Both the position numbers and the translations under genes were made by a program. Under the pieces are notes generated by a model. The model was not told the origin of the DNA, did no database searches, and saw only the letters and a program-made list of their open reading frames with translations. Positions 24,290 to 35,537 of a stretch of 64,000 nt of DNA are shown here, one piece after another. Origin of the DNA: Drechmeria coniospora (Eukaryota > Ascomycota > Sordariomycetes > Hypocreales > Ophiocordycipitaceae). How positions within the stretch are numbered: the first letter of the stretch is position 1; every line of letters starts with the position of its first letter. The DNA lies in contig NC_054390.1 of the NCBI RefSeq assembly GCF_001625195.1, forward strand, positions 992,001 through 1,056,000, written 5' to 3'.

Positions 24290-27200
24290 GGCTCGGCAGG
24301 CTGCCGGGCCCGGAGGCAGCAGCTCTTCTATGGTCAGGGAACAACAACGGTGAGGGAGGCAGACGTGCGACTGTCCATGTCGAAGAAGTTATATCATTGC
24401 TGTGATGTCGTGGATGTGTGCAGACAAGTCTCCATGCACAGGATGCAGGTGCAGGTGTCGGTCGAACATGCCGTACAAGTAATTAAGTACTGGCAAGCAA
24501 GCACGCAGGCTGCTGACTGATGACGTGGGGTACGGAGTACGGAGTATTATTAGAGAGTCAATTCGAACCAGTCCGAACTGATTGATCAGTCAGCAAGCTT
24601 CTGTCTCCTTCCATGGTGGTGCGTGGAGCGAGCCCACCAAAACTTGCCCACGTCACGTGCCGCGACACCGTGTTGGTTGGCGCGAGCTCTGTCCCGTATT
24701 ACGGAGTAATTACCAGTGTTCGCACGCACTCTACTCTGCGCAGGTAGCTGTAATAATTACTACTACGGTATTGGTATTCGGAGGAATCATGGCATCCACT
24801 GCACACGAAAAACACCTAGTATACAAGTAGTGTACTTGTTTTACGTATGTACAGTACAGATACTCTGACAGAAGACTGTAGTCTAAAGTCTGCGGTACGG
24901 AGGAATAAAGACTATGACGGTATGATTGCAAGTATTATTTTTGAGCAAGTACTCCGTACTTGTGCGTACTGATGTACAGTAAGTACTTAAATGCATGTAC
25001 TTGTACTTGTACTGCACATGTACATGTAACCGTGGAGATGGTGAGCGAGCAAATTGTACTTGATTACAATCAACGAGTACATGTGCTACTTGTATCGAGA
25101 TGCGAAAGGTACCAAAATGGTAGGCGCATGGCAAACGATTTTCAACATCGTCCATTTCCTACCATTCCTCTCTGCCGACCTTTTTTGCTCATTACTATGG
25201 CACCTCGCGCAGGCCAGCATACGCATCGGGGCGCTCTCCGGTTTTCGGGCCCCGCTGCGGACCGGACGCGGCCCCTCAGCACCCGTCTCGGCAGACGATG
25301 CCGATGCGCTTGTGAGGCAGGTTGTGCATAATAATAGCCTATGGGGCCTTGCGGTGCCATGGCGTGCATTGTATCCGCACCTCCGTACGCCGTACTCGTG
25401 CTCGGTGGGTGCAACACACAGGCTCGGCGGCTACACGCCGTGTCCATGCAGTCGGTACGAAGTCGCTGCCCGTTTCCCTGCTCGAGAATGTCCAACACGT
25501 AGTCCCTGCGCAGTGGGTGCAGTCCCTGTGCAGTAGGTGTAGTCCCTGCGCAGTGGGTGCAGTCCCTGTGCAGTAGGTGTAGTCCCTGCGCAGTGGGTGC
25601 AGTCCCTGTGCAGTAGGTGTAGTCCCTGTGCAGTAGGTGTAGTCCCTCGGCAGAGGGTGTGGTCCCTGTGCAGTAAATGAGTCCCTGTACAGTACTAGTA
25701 AGTAGGTGTGGTCCCTGTGCAGTAAACGAGTCTCTGCGCAGTCCCTCGGCAGTAGGTGTAGTCCCTGTACAGTAGGTGTAATCCCTCGGCAGAGAGTGTA
25801 GTCCCTGTGCAGTAGGTGTAGTTCTTGTGCAGTAAATGTAGTCCCTGTACAATAGATGTAGTCCCTGTGCAGAAGGTGAAGTCCCTCGGCAGAGGGGTAG
25901 TCCCTGTGCAGCAAATGATTCCCTGTAGAGTAGTACCTTAGTAGGTAGTAAGTAGGTGTAGTCCCTCAGCAGTAGTAGGTGTAGTCCCTCAGCAGTAGGT
26001 GTAGTCCCTGTGCAGTAGATGCAGTCCCCATGCTTGCCCATGAGGCCGCACGCCCTGCAGTACCACGGAAGCCCAGGCACAGGGCGGGAATCTCGCCGAC
26101 CTTGGCGCGCCGAGACGGCGCCGAGCGTCTTTGATATTGCCTACGGGATCCCATGGTGACCAGAAGCTGCGAGTAATTGCCTCCAATTGGATCGCATCCT
26201 CATGATTCACGACGGCAACACGAGCATCGACGCACAAGTAAGCGTCGACGACAACGCCAAGATGGCACATGCATCCCATCGGAAAGCGCCCGTCGACGGG
26301 CAATCGACAGGGAACCAAGAGGGGATCAACAGGAAATCAACAGGGAATCAATCGGCAGGGAATCTACAGCGAACCAACGGGGAACCGTCGAGCCGGACGC
26401 TGAATCAAGAGGCGTCGCGGCGTGCGGGAGACGGACGGACTGACTGGTTGGCCCTGCGCGCTGCGTCGCCACGTCGGGCGGATCGACGACTAGGCCGACG
26501 CCATCGACGCACAGGCTACATAAGCGCCTCGCCTCTGGCATGTCCATTCGCTCGCTCCTTCCATGGCCATTCGTCCTTTGAGACCCCAGATTTGACCTCG
26601 GTCGCCCTTTCCGCCCTTGCCCCTTCATCACCTTCATCACTGACCGCCTCTTGCCTCGCAGGCGACAGGGCAAGAGCGACGGATATACGGCAGCGGCGGC
26701 CGGTTGTTCCGATGCGCCACCTCGCCTATGCATCGGCCGATGAAGATACGGATGATACGTCCTCCCGCTCCGTGCATGTAAATGCCACATACCGCCTCTC
26801 CGCGTGCCCCAAGGTACCTACCCACCTACCTACCTCCTTGCGGTACTTACCACCGTTACGCATCTACCGAATTTGAGAGGCACCGACGCGTACGAAACAT
26901 ATCGTTGCACCTCGTGCCCTGTACACGTCACACCACCAGCCCGCACCGCTCCCACCCGTCTGCCTCGAGCACGCCGGAATCCGTACACGTACGTTCATAC
27001 GCACTCTCGTCCCCGTTGCCAATCTGCCGCTGGGCGAGACTGAGACCCCCAGACGACGAAAGCGTTGATCCCTCAACAGACCCCCGCCTTCCCCCCGGCC
27101 CTCGTCCCTGTCGTCTTGCCTCTTGGCCTCGGCCGTCGAAAACACCCCCTTCGCCCCTGGTGCCTGGGCGGACGGTGACGGCGAAACACGAGACACGACG

Positions 27201-27778
27201 GCACGACGCTGCTGCCACGAGGCCTCGTCGTGCTGCTGCCGCCGTCGAGCACCTCCCCGGGCGGACGGCCGTGTTGGAAACCGACAAAGGGCTCGCCGAC
27301 ACACGCAACGTTCGACGAGCGTGCTACGCCCAACCGTCAGCTCCTCGACACGACGTCGTGGGCGACCAACCGCACCGACCGACGGCCCAGCCTCCACCCC
27401 GGCCTCTGTTTCAGTGCGTGGCCGTCGGCCTCTAATGAGGTGTCTCAGTCGCGCGAGCGAGACGAGACGAGACAGGCCGACGCTGCCCAGGCCGACGCTG
27501 CCCCAGGCCGACGTCTTCGTTTAACCTTAACTTGCCATCACCCTGCCGTCGCGGCGGTCTGGCTCTGATGGTCTGAGCACTGCCGCCGCGCTTCTCCCGG
27601 GTGCACGTCCAGCTTCGCCGCGACGCCTTTGTCGTTATATGCCAGACCTTGCCGGTCGGTAGAGCCATCTGCCAACCCGTCATACCCCGCGTCCGGAATC
27701 GACACTCGCGCGCCGGCCAACTCGTCATCCCCTCCTCCCCTCCCCCGACCGAATCACCCCTCTGCCTGGCAGCCTGAC
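24290..27778. other. Gene-poor spacer, 3.5 kb, with minisatellite
   Basis: Contains GTAC-rich simple sequence with repeated TACGGAGTA motifs (24530-25030), the 20 bp minisatellite listed separately (25499-26030), and a C-rich stretch (26800-27778) that is probably the promoter and leader of the F-box gene. Reading frames here overlap on several frames and look non-coding. Confidence 0.55.
25499..26030. repeat. 20 bp minisatellite, about 25 copies
   Basis: Unit close to GTAGTCCCTGTGCAGTAGGT, with CGCAGTGGGT, CGGCAGAGGGT and CAGTAAATG variants. The array is regular at the left end (exact 20 bp spacing) and degrades after about 25670, with short interruptions. Confidence 0.93.
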
Positions 27779-29635
27779 ATGAGCCGAGCCACCGTCGACG
27801 GCAACACGCGTCCACGGCTCGAGACCTCATCGCCATCCTCCGTGTCCCTCTTCGACCTCCTCCACAACACCCTCGTCCTCCGAAACACCGTCCCCCACCT
27901 GCCCGTCGCCAGCCTCCTGCACCTCGCCGCCGCCGACCGAGCCTTCCGCGCCCTCCTCTACGCAACCCCCGGCGTCTTTCGATACCTCGACCTGACGCGC
28001 GTGAAGGCGGCTCGGTGGGACGTGGACGAGATCGACGGTGGCCGCTCCGCCTGGCGCCACCATGGCGAGAACCTGACGGAAGATGGGTGAGTGGCCTCAC
28101 CGGACGCCGCCGTCGGCGTCCCGCCCGAGCGGCCCTCCGTTAACCCCCCCCGGCCGCCAGCGTCTACTCGGCGCCGCTGCGAGGCATCTTCTCGACGCTC
28201 GGCCGCCGACAAATCCTCCGGCATGTGCAGACGCTCGTCCTCGACGGCCTCTCCGTGACGTCGGAGCTGTGCCACGACATCATCAACGATGCGACCTTTC
28301 GCGTCCGCATCCTGTCGGTTCGCGACGTCAAGAACCTGAACCAGGCCAAGCTGCGCGCCGCCCTGCAGTACGCCTGCCGCCCGAGCCGGCCGGCCGACGG
28401 CCCGAGCCTCCAGGCCCTCTACGTCTTCGGCGCCAAGGAAGCGCCGCCTCCCTGGCCGCCGACGGTCGAGGCCGCGTCCGTCGGCTCCGGCTGGAACCGC
28501 AAGAGCCAGATGGCGCTCGAACGCCAGGCCGACCCCTGGTGGGCGGCCAAGGGCCGCGTCGTCGCCCGCTCCGTCTCGGACGAGTGGGCCCACTGCATGG
28601 CCGCCTGCGAGGGCATCGTCGCCTTTGACGCCGTGCTCTGCCGAGGGCCGCGCCATGGCCCCTCGCCGCGGTGGAACGCCGGCCCGGCCGTCGCCACCTT
28701 TGCCGTCGCCGCCTGCGAGCGCTGCGGCGACTGCCCCGAAGGCCTTTTGGACGCTCGCGCGAGCCCGCCGTCGAGCCTCCCGCTCCTCGCGCCGCCTCCG
28801 CTGCTGTCGTCGTCGGTCCGCGCCGCCACGGCGCCGCACCTCCCCTGCGAGCCCATGGTCGCCCGCTGCGCCGACTGCCTGCGCGAGCGCTACTGTGCCG
28901 GCTGCCACACCTGGTGGTGCGAGACCTGCTACCCCCTTCCCGGCGTGGGAGGCGCCCTCGCCGCCGCCGCCGTCGACGTGGACGACGTTGTCGTCTTCGA
29001 GGAGGAGGACCAGGAGGACGACATTGTGAGCGTCGCCGCAAGCGAGCAGCTCGAGGAGTTTGCCGCCACCATCAAGATCAAGGTACGAGACAACCTCTGT
29101 CACCGCTGCGCCGAGGACGATCCCTGGCGCTGAGAGGAGTGGGAACGGACGGGGACGTTGACGCGGACGGGAACGGTCTCGCCTCCCGACGTCAATTCGT
29201 GCGCGGAGTCGGGATTCGTTGCATGCGAGGACACGTGCGCCGAGCCTCTGCTGCCGAGACGCAACTTGCTAACGCCGCTGCCAATCTAGAGTCGCCTCTC
29301 GAAGAGCTGCTGGGAATGCGGCAACAACGCAAGTCACCCTCTCCCGAACCACGATGGACCCGCGCTGACTAGGAACCCGTGCACCAGTGCGACTCCTGCA
29401 TCGACCGGACGCAGAGGGTCTGTCGCAAATGCTGCGCCGGCTACTGCATCATCCACAACGAAGGCTCCACGGCCACCCACGTACGCGCCCCCAACCCCTC
29501 GAGAATGGGAATGCCGAATCCATATGCTAACGCCGTCGGCAGTGCGACTGTACGTCCCGCGAGGAATGGAATCCGGTCGCTGGCTGACTGTTTGCAGGGT
29601 GCGTGTCGCGAGGACGCGGCCTCGGCCGTCTGTGA
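27779..29635 (+). CDS. F-box-like protein with C-terminal cysteine-rich domain, six exons
   Basis: 468 residues. Exons: 27779-28086, 28161-29082, 29290-29328, 29388-29480, 29543-29549 and 29598-29635. The N-terminal LRNTVPHLPVASLLHLAAAD resembles a fungal F-box-like helix bundle, which would dock a substrate receptor on Skp1-cullin. The C-terminal part is cysteine-rich: CERCGDCPEG, RCADCLRERYCAGCHTWWCETC, then, assembled from four small exons, SCWECGNNCDSCIDRTQRVC, RKCCAGYCIIHNEGSTATHC and DWCVSRGRG. That pattern suggests zinc binding. Intron 3 starts GCAAGT (GC-AG). An alternative acceptor at 29372 would insert five residues but breaks the CxxC spacing. Exon 5 is only 7 nt; skipping or retaining its introns would lose the terminal DWC motif. 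The protein's substrate is unknown. Confidence 0.8.
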
Positions 29636-30421
29636 GAGGCCAAACGGGCGGCCGCAAAGCATCGCCATGGCCATGACACCGCCCGAGTGACATTCGGCCA
29701 ACTACGCCATGGTCGAAATACCATGTTCACGGCTGACGACGGCATCTGGAAGAAGGGCCTTGACGATTCAGGTCCTGGTTGGCAAGCGCAGCCAGCATTG
29801 AAATTATATTGGCAATGTATGCATGTACAGGTGGGCGATGGAAGAATGGAGGAACAGGCTGCTGGGAAAACAACTCTACTCAGATTAGGGATTCAATTCA
29901 CCGCTCTCGTACCCGTCCTTGACACTGTTTTCTGCTCCAGACGTGCGGCGTGCGACGTGCGACGTGCGGAGCCCCTGCTGCATTTGCTGCTTCTCCTCCA
30001 GTCCCACACATGCAATGGATCATGCTCCTTTCCTCGCATGCCAACCCACGGTGGCCGTTGTCAGCAGACATTGCTTGCTCCTGGCTGTGCTGCCTGGCAG
30101 TCGCACAAACTTGGCACGGCGCTGGACGATGTGGCATCCGGGCAGCGTTGCCCCTCGAGCCGTGCCCGAGCAAGCAACCTGGGTGCTGGGTGAGACACCA
30201 AAGATGATGCTTGCCCTCCAGAAACACGTCTCCGCGGTGCGCGGTGACGTCGATTCATGTTCCTTCCTGGATGCCGTGTCGGGCGTCGGCATGACGGGTG
30301 AACGAGGTGGTCGGGCGAAACGTGCCCGGCGTCAGCGGGTGTGGCTGCGACAGTTGGGCCCGAGTGCGACCCAAGTGCGTCTCGAGCGTGTCAGTGTACA
30401 ATTTGGTCGGCAACGTGCACC
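29636..30421. other. Convergent 3' spacer, no gene seen
   Basis: 786 bp between the F-box and Arp6 stop codons. No supportable reading frame; it probably carries both 3' UTRs. Confidence 0.5.
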
Positions 30422-31831
30422 TCAAGGCACGCCGATTCCCGTGGCGAATTTGCGGGCCACGAGGGCGGACCCGAGCTCCTCGTACTCGAGCTTGGAGACG
30501 GCCAGGCTCTCCATGTTGACGTGGCCGGCCATGTTGGCGGCGCCGGTCCAGGTGCTCGTGATGGGGTCTTCGGGCCTCGCGACGCGAACGACGCAGTCGT
30601 CGGGCACGCGCTGGACGACCTCCTTCTGCAGGCGCTGGACGAAGCCGTCGAAGAGGGAGTTGCCGCCGACGACGACCATGTTGGCCAGCAGTCCGGGCCA
30701 CAGGCCGATGGGGACTTGGCCCAGCGACTGCTGTACGAGTTCGGCGAGGCCGGGCTGTCGCATTCCCATGTCGGACGGGGAAAAGACAAGTTCCGGAACG
30801 GCAAAGCGCTCGTTTCGCAGCGTCAGGATATCCTCGTCCGACGGCCCGGCGGCGGCCAGCTTCTTCGCCTTGGAATGCCTCGTCGGGTCGTAGTCGCGGA
30901 GCTCACCCTTGGTCTTGGAGTGGAAGTCGGGCAGGACGTAATCCTTGACGATGCCGGCGCCCGTCAGGTAGTCGTGGCGCTTCTCCCCTCGCGTGCCCTT
31001 CCACGTCTTGTCGAGGTCCGACTTGAAGTCGGCCGAGACGTAGCAGGCGGCTTCCTTCATCTCGTTGACAATGTACGTCTCGTTGCGAACGTCAAAGTGC
31101 CGCAGGGATATCAGGCGCGCGAGGTAGTTGGTGAGCAGCTTGCCGCCGACGTCGAGCCGGCGCACGGCACCGTGGAGCGGTCGGCCGCGGAAGAGCGGCG
31201 TGACGGTCGTGTGGGAGTAGCCGGAATCGACGAGGAGAAGCAGGTCGGCGGGCACGGCCGCATCGGCGGTGGCGGGAACGTCTCGGGGCGCGTGGAAAAA
31301 GCGCTGGATGTCGTGGTAGGCGTTGAAGGCCGGTCCTGCGGCTCGTCAGCATGCGTCGACCGTCGTCGACGCCGCGCGCCGTCGGCATCTCGTACCGAAT
31401 CCCCTGTAGTAGCTCGCGAAGCCGTACTCTTCGAACACGACCTGGTCGCAGTTGGTCTGCAGCACCGGAAGAGCACCGGGCGGCTCGGCGAGTATCAGCC
31501 GGGTCTCGCTGGCGTCGCACTTGAGCGGCGCCTTGTCGTCGAAGAGGAGGTGGTCCCAGATTTCCTTTTGGGCTTCCCAGTGGACGATGAAGCCCCTTTC
31601 GACGGGACGACGGAACTGCAGCTCGCCAAAGTCTCGGCACTTTTCCACATCGGAGGCGACGTAGATTTTCCGAGCGCGGTCGCGCGCGATGCAGTTGGGA
31701 ACGACGCGAGGGCCCTGGGTGCCGGCGTCGCCGAGGATGCCCGCCTTTATCGTGTAGGCGCCGTTGTCGAGGATGAGCGTGCTCGACGGACGCACCGGAC
31801 CGGAGGCCTTGGACTTGCGTCCTCCCGCCAT
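30422..31831 (-). CDS. arp6: Actin-related protein Arp6, two exons
   Basis: 449 residues from exons 31831-31396 and 31335-30422, split by a 60 bp GT-AG intron (branch GCTGAC). Arp6 is a nuclear subunit of the SWR1 remodeller that deposits H2A.Z, binding Swc6. The actin fold is evident: N-terminal phosphate loop LILDNGAYTIKAGI, internal second phosphate loop LLLLVDSGYSHTTVTPLF, the VGGKLLTNYL helix, and the C-terminal MVVVGGNSLFDGFVQRL adenosine motif. Arp6-type features include VPNCIARDRARKIYVASDV, the PPGALPVLQ loop and the KDYVLPDF segment. Start MAGGRKSKASG precedes the first conserved strand by about 18 residues, normal for the family. Confidence 0.94.
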
Positions 31832-33066
31832 GAGCCGGACCTTGTGGTTCGGGCAGGCTGGTTGGGAAGGTTTTTGGCGTCGAAGCGTTGGCGACGGGCC
31901 GAAGTCGACGAGGCTGCCGCGGGGACGGGGCGTGCACTTGCCACTCGTTCCGGCATGCGATCTGCCAAGGGGGAGATGAAAGAGGTCAAGCTTTCATGTC
32001 GGGAAACGAACTCGTTTGGAGGCAAAAAATGCCACGAGGAACTGTCGAGTTGCACGACCGGAAAGTGAGAATGTCGGAATAGCTCGACGGACGTTGGGAG
32101 GAAGCTAGACCATCACGTGACAAGGCGATGGTGGCACTCGTACGGAGTGGTTGTACCAATACAACTATGTACATGTACTGAGTACTCTGTACAGAAGTTG
32201 CAAGTACAGTACAGTATTATGTACTTGGGTATACGGAGTACAAGAGAATACTTGGTTGACTGAAAAAGTACATGGGAAATATTTATTCGTCAGTGACGGC
32301 GAAGTACCTACTGTATTATCACCGGTATTCAATCGTCCATGTACGGAGTACGGAGTACTGTACTGTATCACTTCGTACCTGTACTCCGTACATGTACTTG
32401 CTTTCAGAGTACTCCGTACTTTGTCCGTACATTATTCATTAAATCTAGCATTATTGCCCTATATGGCTTGGGCCTCCCGATGGACCCGCCCCTTAGTCAG
32501 CGGAGACAGACGACATGACGACGTCAACAGCGTGATCCAGGTACGGAGTAGATGCGGACAATGAGGCACACTCGACGATGGTGAGAAGCAAGGCCAACGG
32601 GGTTCCATGTCGAAAGTCGAGGCGGCGAGAAAGCTGGCGGTGTATAGCAAGGATTCCTCTGCCTGTTTCGAGTGACCACGCATTCCGACAGCCCGTCGCA
32701 CCGAATGCACCCCACTCCATGCTGATTTCGGAAATGTCCCCCGTCACTGACGGGAGGTGTCCCCAAGATGCGGATGACTGCTCGTGTCGTGTCGGCTGTC
32801 TTGGGCCTCGCTCCCTGCAGGGGCACGGCAAGACCGTCTTCGGATTGATGCTCCAGGGCATCGCCATGACCGAGGAGCCACGGTGCACGGCTGGCAATCC
32901 AACGAAATCTTGGTCGACGAGCTGCTTTGATGCTTGCTTGGCGCTCCTTCCCTTGCCCGCCTTGAGGCCGCTGTGGCTGTCGAGGCATCGGATGGCCCGG
33001 GGCTTGCGAGTAGTCGGAGCAAAGGGCGAGGGCCAAGGTCGTGGAGCTCTTGGGGTGTCGCTCGCA
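31832..33066. other. Spacer between Arp6 start and reductase stop, no gene seen
   Basis: 1.2 kb. It contains the Arp6 promoter side, then a GTAC-rich stretch with several TACGGAGTA/TACTCCGTA motifs (32135-32440), then about 600 bp without repeats or a supportable gene. Confidence 0.5.
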
Positions 33067-34263
33067 TCAAACCAAATGCTGGCTCTCGGAGCCGTCGACG
33101 GCCTCCGTCGACAGCAAGGCCCATTTCTCGGCCACGTCGTCGTGGGGAACGGCACCGTGGACCTGCCTCGTGTTCACAAAGGCCTCGCCCCCGCTCTCCC
33201 ACGAATAGTCCTTCCAGGCGCCGAGGCTCGGCCGCATGACGTCGCGCACGAGGGCGGCGATGTCGTCCCTCCTCGGCGCGGCGGCGAGCCCGACGGCGCT
33301 CGTCCACAGACGCCACGTCTCCTCGAGCTCCTCGACGGCCGAGACGCCCATGACGCTGACGCCGATGCGCGCCGGCCGCTCGTCCCCGCCCACGGCGGCA
33401 TCCGAGAGCGCGGCGGCGGGGTACGCCGTGGTGCCAAAGGGCTCGCCGGCGCGGGCCCAGCCGTCCAGGGACCAGCGGATGGCCACCTCCTCAAGGCGCT
33501 CTCCCCGCTCGGCGGCCATGGCGGCGAGATCGTGGCAGGCTCCCCGCAGGGCCGGCGGCGCGGGGTGCCAGGTCGCCATGGGTCCGTCGTCGACGCCCCT
33601 CGTGGTCAGGAGGCCCATGCCGAGCATGCTGGCATTGAGGACGCAGCCGACGCGGGCCTCGCGGAAGCGACGGAGCAGGTCGGCGCGGCCGAGCGTGGCG
33701 TTTTGGAGGGTGAAGTGACCGTAGGACATGACGGCATCCAGAGGCTCGCCGGTCCGCTCGAGCACCGTCGCGGCGAGGGAGGCGAGCACATCGACGGGGT
33801 AGCCGCTGATGCCGACGTAGCGGATGCGGCCCTCGTCGCGGAGGCGACGCAGCTCACCGACGGCGGCGAGGACCTCGTCGGGCGAGACGAACTCGACGTC
33901 GTGGGCGTAGACGAGGTCGAGAAAGGGCGTGGCGAGGCGGTCGAGGCTGCGGCAGACGCTGTAGCGGATCCAGGCGGGCGAGTAGTCGAACTCGGCGGCG
34001 GCGACGCGACCGGCCTTTGTGACGAGGAAGTAGCCCTCGCGCGGCGGCGGCGGCTCGAGGGAGCGGAGGGCGTCCCCCAGCAGGCGCTCCGAGGGTCCAT
34101 AGTAGGGCGAGGTGTCGAAGGCGGCGACGCCGAGCTCGAGGGCGCGGCGGACGATGGCCGCGTAGGGCATGGCGGCCGGGTCCGGGTGGTACTGCGTGTT
34201 GAAGGTGGCGGTGCCGAGGACGAGGGGGGGCAGGACGTCGGAGAGGGGCTCGCGAGCGGCCAT
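33067..34263 (-). CDS. Aldo-keto reductase, D-arabinose / L-galactose dehydrogenase type
   Basis: 398 residues, single exon. It resembles NAD-linked D-arabinose 1-dehydrogenase (Ara2) and plant L-galactose dehydrogenase, which oxidise an aldose to its lactone in erythroascorbate or ascorbate synthesis. The AKR catalytic tetrad is visible: Asp50 and Tyr55 in FDTSPYYGPSERLLG, Lys83 in FLVTKAGR and His121 in LVYAHDVEF. The cofactor side has GISGYPVDVL, the SYGHFTLQN strand and LNASMLGMGLLT. The first ATG (34263) gives MAAREPLSDVLPPLVLGTAT; longer frames upstream begin at non-ATG codons. It is longer than Ara2 (about 335), mostly through an extended C-terminus. Exact substrate not established by sequence. 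Confidence 0.88.
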   Translation of the reverse strand: MAAREPLSDVLPPLVLGTATFNTQYHPDPAAMPYAAIVRRALELGVAAFDTSPYYGPSERLLGDALRSLEPPPPREGYFLVTKAGRVAAAEFDYSPAWIRYSVCRSLDRLATPFLDLVYAHDVEFVSPDEVLAAVGELRRLRDEGRIRYVGISGYPVDVLASLAATVLERTGEPLDAVMSYGHFTLQNATLGRADLLRRFREARVGCVLNASMLGMGLLTTRGVDDGPMATWHPAPPALRGACHDLAAMAAERGERLEEVAIRWSLDGWARAGEPFGTTAYPAAALSDAAVGGDERPARIGVSVMGVSAVEELEETWRLWTSAVGLAAAPRRDDIAALVRDVMRPSLGAWKDYSWESGGEAFVNTRQVHGAVPHDDVAEKWALLSTEAVDGSESQHLV

Positions 34264-34578
34264 GGCGGCGAGGCAGAGGTCGTGATGTCGCCGGAAGAAT
34301 CGTGGGGGAGATGCAAGTACGTTGGGGAGGTCCAAGGTCGGGGAGTCCAAGGTCGGGGAGGTCCAAGGTCCGGCACGGAACGGATTTCTCCGAGCAGCGA
34401 GCGAGTGTACTTGCAGTACAGTACTTGGGTGGGGTCACTGGTAAGTACTTGCTCGGAGCACAAGTGCCTGTGTGCATGCACCTGGTGCCACCAAGCACAC
34501 CTACTAGCTACCTTTTTTGCTACCAGCAAGGTACTACTGTAGCCATCGATGCTGGAAGGAATCGGTACTTGGATTCAG

Positions 34579-34644
34579 GGACGTTGCAAGTTGCAATGAA
34601 GGACGTTGCAGGTTGCAGTCAAGGACGTTGCAGGTTGCAACCAA
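34579..34644. repeat. 22 bp tandem repeat, three copies
   Basis: Three adjacent units of GGACGTTGCAGGTTGCA plus five variable bases, at 34579, 34601 and 34623. Confidence 0.9.
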
Positions 34645-34681
34645 GTACATGCACGGTGGCACCCCGTACCACGACCCGCTA

Positions 34682-34761
34682 CAGTCACTGGACAAAAGTG
34701 ACGGTTCAGTTTTGGTAGCATTACTCATACAAATCGAATCGACAGTTTTGTCACTCCACTG
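34682..34761 (-). mobile_element. ~80 bp inverted-repeat element, copy C, with TA flanks
   Basis: Best-preserved copy. It begins CAGTCACTGGACAAAAGTGA and ends TTTTGTCACTCCACTG. The outer bases are mutually inverted (CAGT/ACTG), and TA dinucleotides flank both sides (34680-34681 and 34762-34763), as in Tc1/mariner-type insertions. Confidence 0.75.
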
Positions 34762-35426
34762 TACCAGTCTACTGCTAGGTACTAGTGTTGTACCTACTAC
34801 TAAGGTACTGTAGGTTCTAAGTAATACCTACTGTAGGTACTAGGTAGTACTGTACTAAGTAAGGTTCAGTTGTGTACGAGAATTACTAACAAACTGGTTC
34901 AGCTCAAAGGTGCTGGCAGGTGACGGTCCCCAGGGTAAGCAGTCCGCTGTATTTGCAGTGCTGTATCATTATTACAGCTTACCAACTACTAGGTCCCAAG
35001 AGCCTACAGAACTAACCTACCACTTGCACACAATTGCTTACTCCGTCCTCGGTAATTGTAGGACCAACATTGACCTCGAGGTACTTACATGTGCATGACC
35101 GTGTACCAGGTTAGTACAGCAAGTACTGTGCTTGTACTGTAGCAGCTGGGAGAAGCAGACGATTCCGTGCACCACATGGCCGGGATTACTTGCAGAGTAC
35201 GGAGTAGTGCAGTGCAGCACTTACTCCACAGTTACCATGGCATCGACACAGTGAGAACATGCGTCTGCCGAGTACCAAGTGCTTGTAATTACACCTAGGA
35301 TCGGTGCCGACCAACTACTGCACTGCAAGTACAGTATGTTGTAAGCGTACCTCGTCGAGGTGGTGCATACGGAGGACGGATTCGCGAGAGACGTTGCGCT
35401 CCCGCACCCGTCGTGCTTCTACAATA

Positions 35427-35537
35427 CAGTGGGGGGCAAAAAGTATTTGCCTACCTTCAGGTACCATTTTCTACTACATTAGATTGGACTAGGAACGAGG
35501 AACCTAAGGGTAGCCAAATACTTTCTGCCACATGCTG
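35427..35537. mobile_element. 111 bp mariner-like inverted-repeat element (MITE)
   Basis: Terminal arms of about 30 bp. The left starts CAGTGGGGGGCAAAAAGTAT and continues TTGCCTACC. The right arm read in reverse complement starts CAGCATGTGGCAGAAAGTAT and continues TTGGCTACCC. TA occurs immediately outside both ends (35425-35426 and 35538-35539), consistent with a TA target-site duplication. Too short to encode a transposase, so non-autonomous. Confidence 0.75.

Noticed and set aside
25142..26080. 312-codon minus-strand reading frame with 20-residue repeats
   Set aside because: Simply the 20 bp minisatellite in translation; other frames are equally open. Kept as a repeat finding, not a gene.
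29372..29387. Alternative acceptor for F-box intron 3 that would add EPVHQ
   Set aside because: Also in frame, but the chosen acceptor gives the regular CxECGNNCDSC cysteine spacing and a more typical branch-to-acceptor distance.
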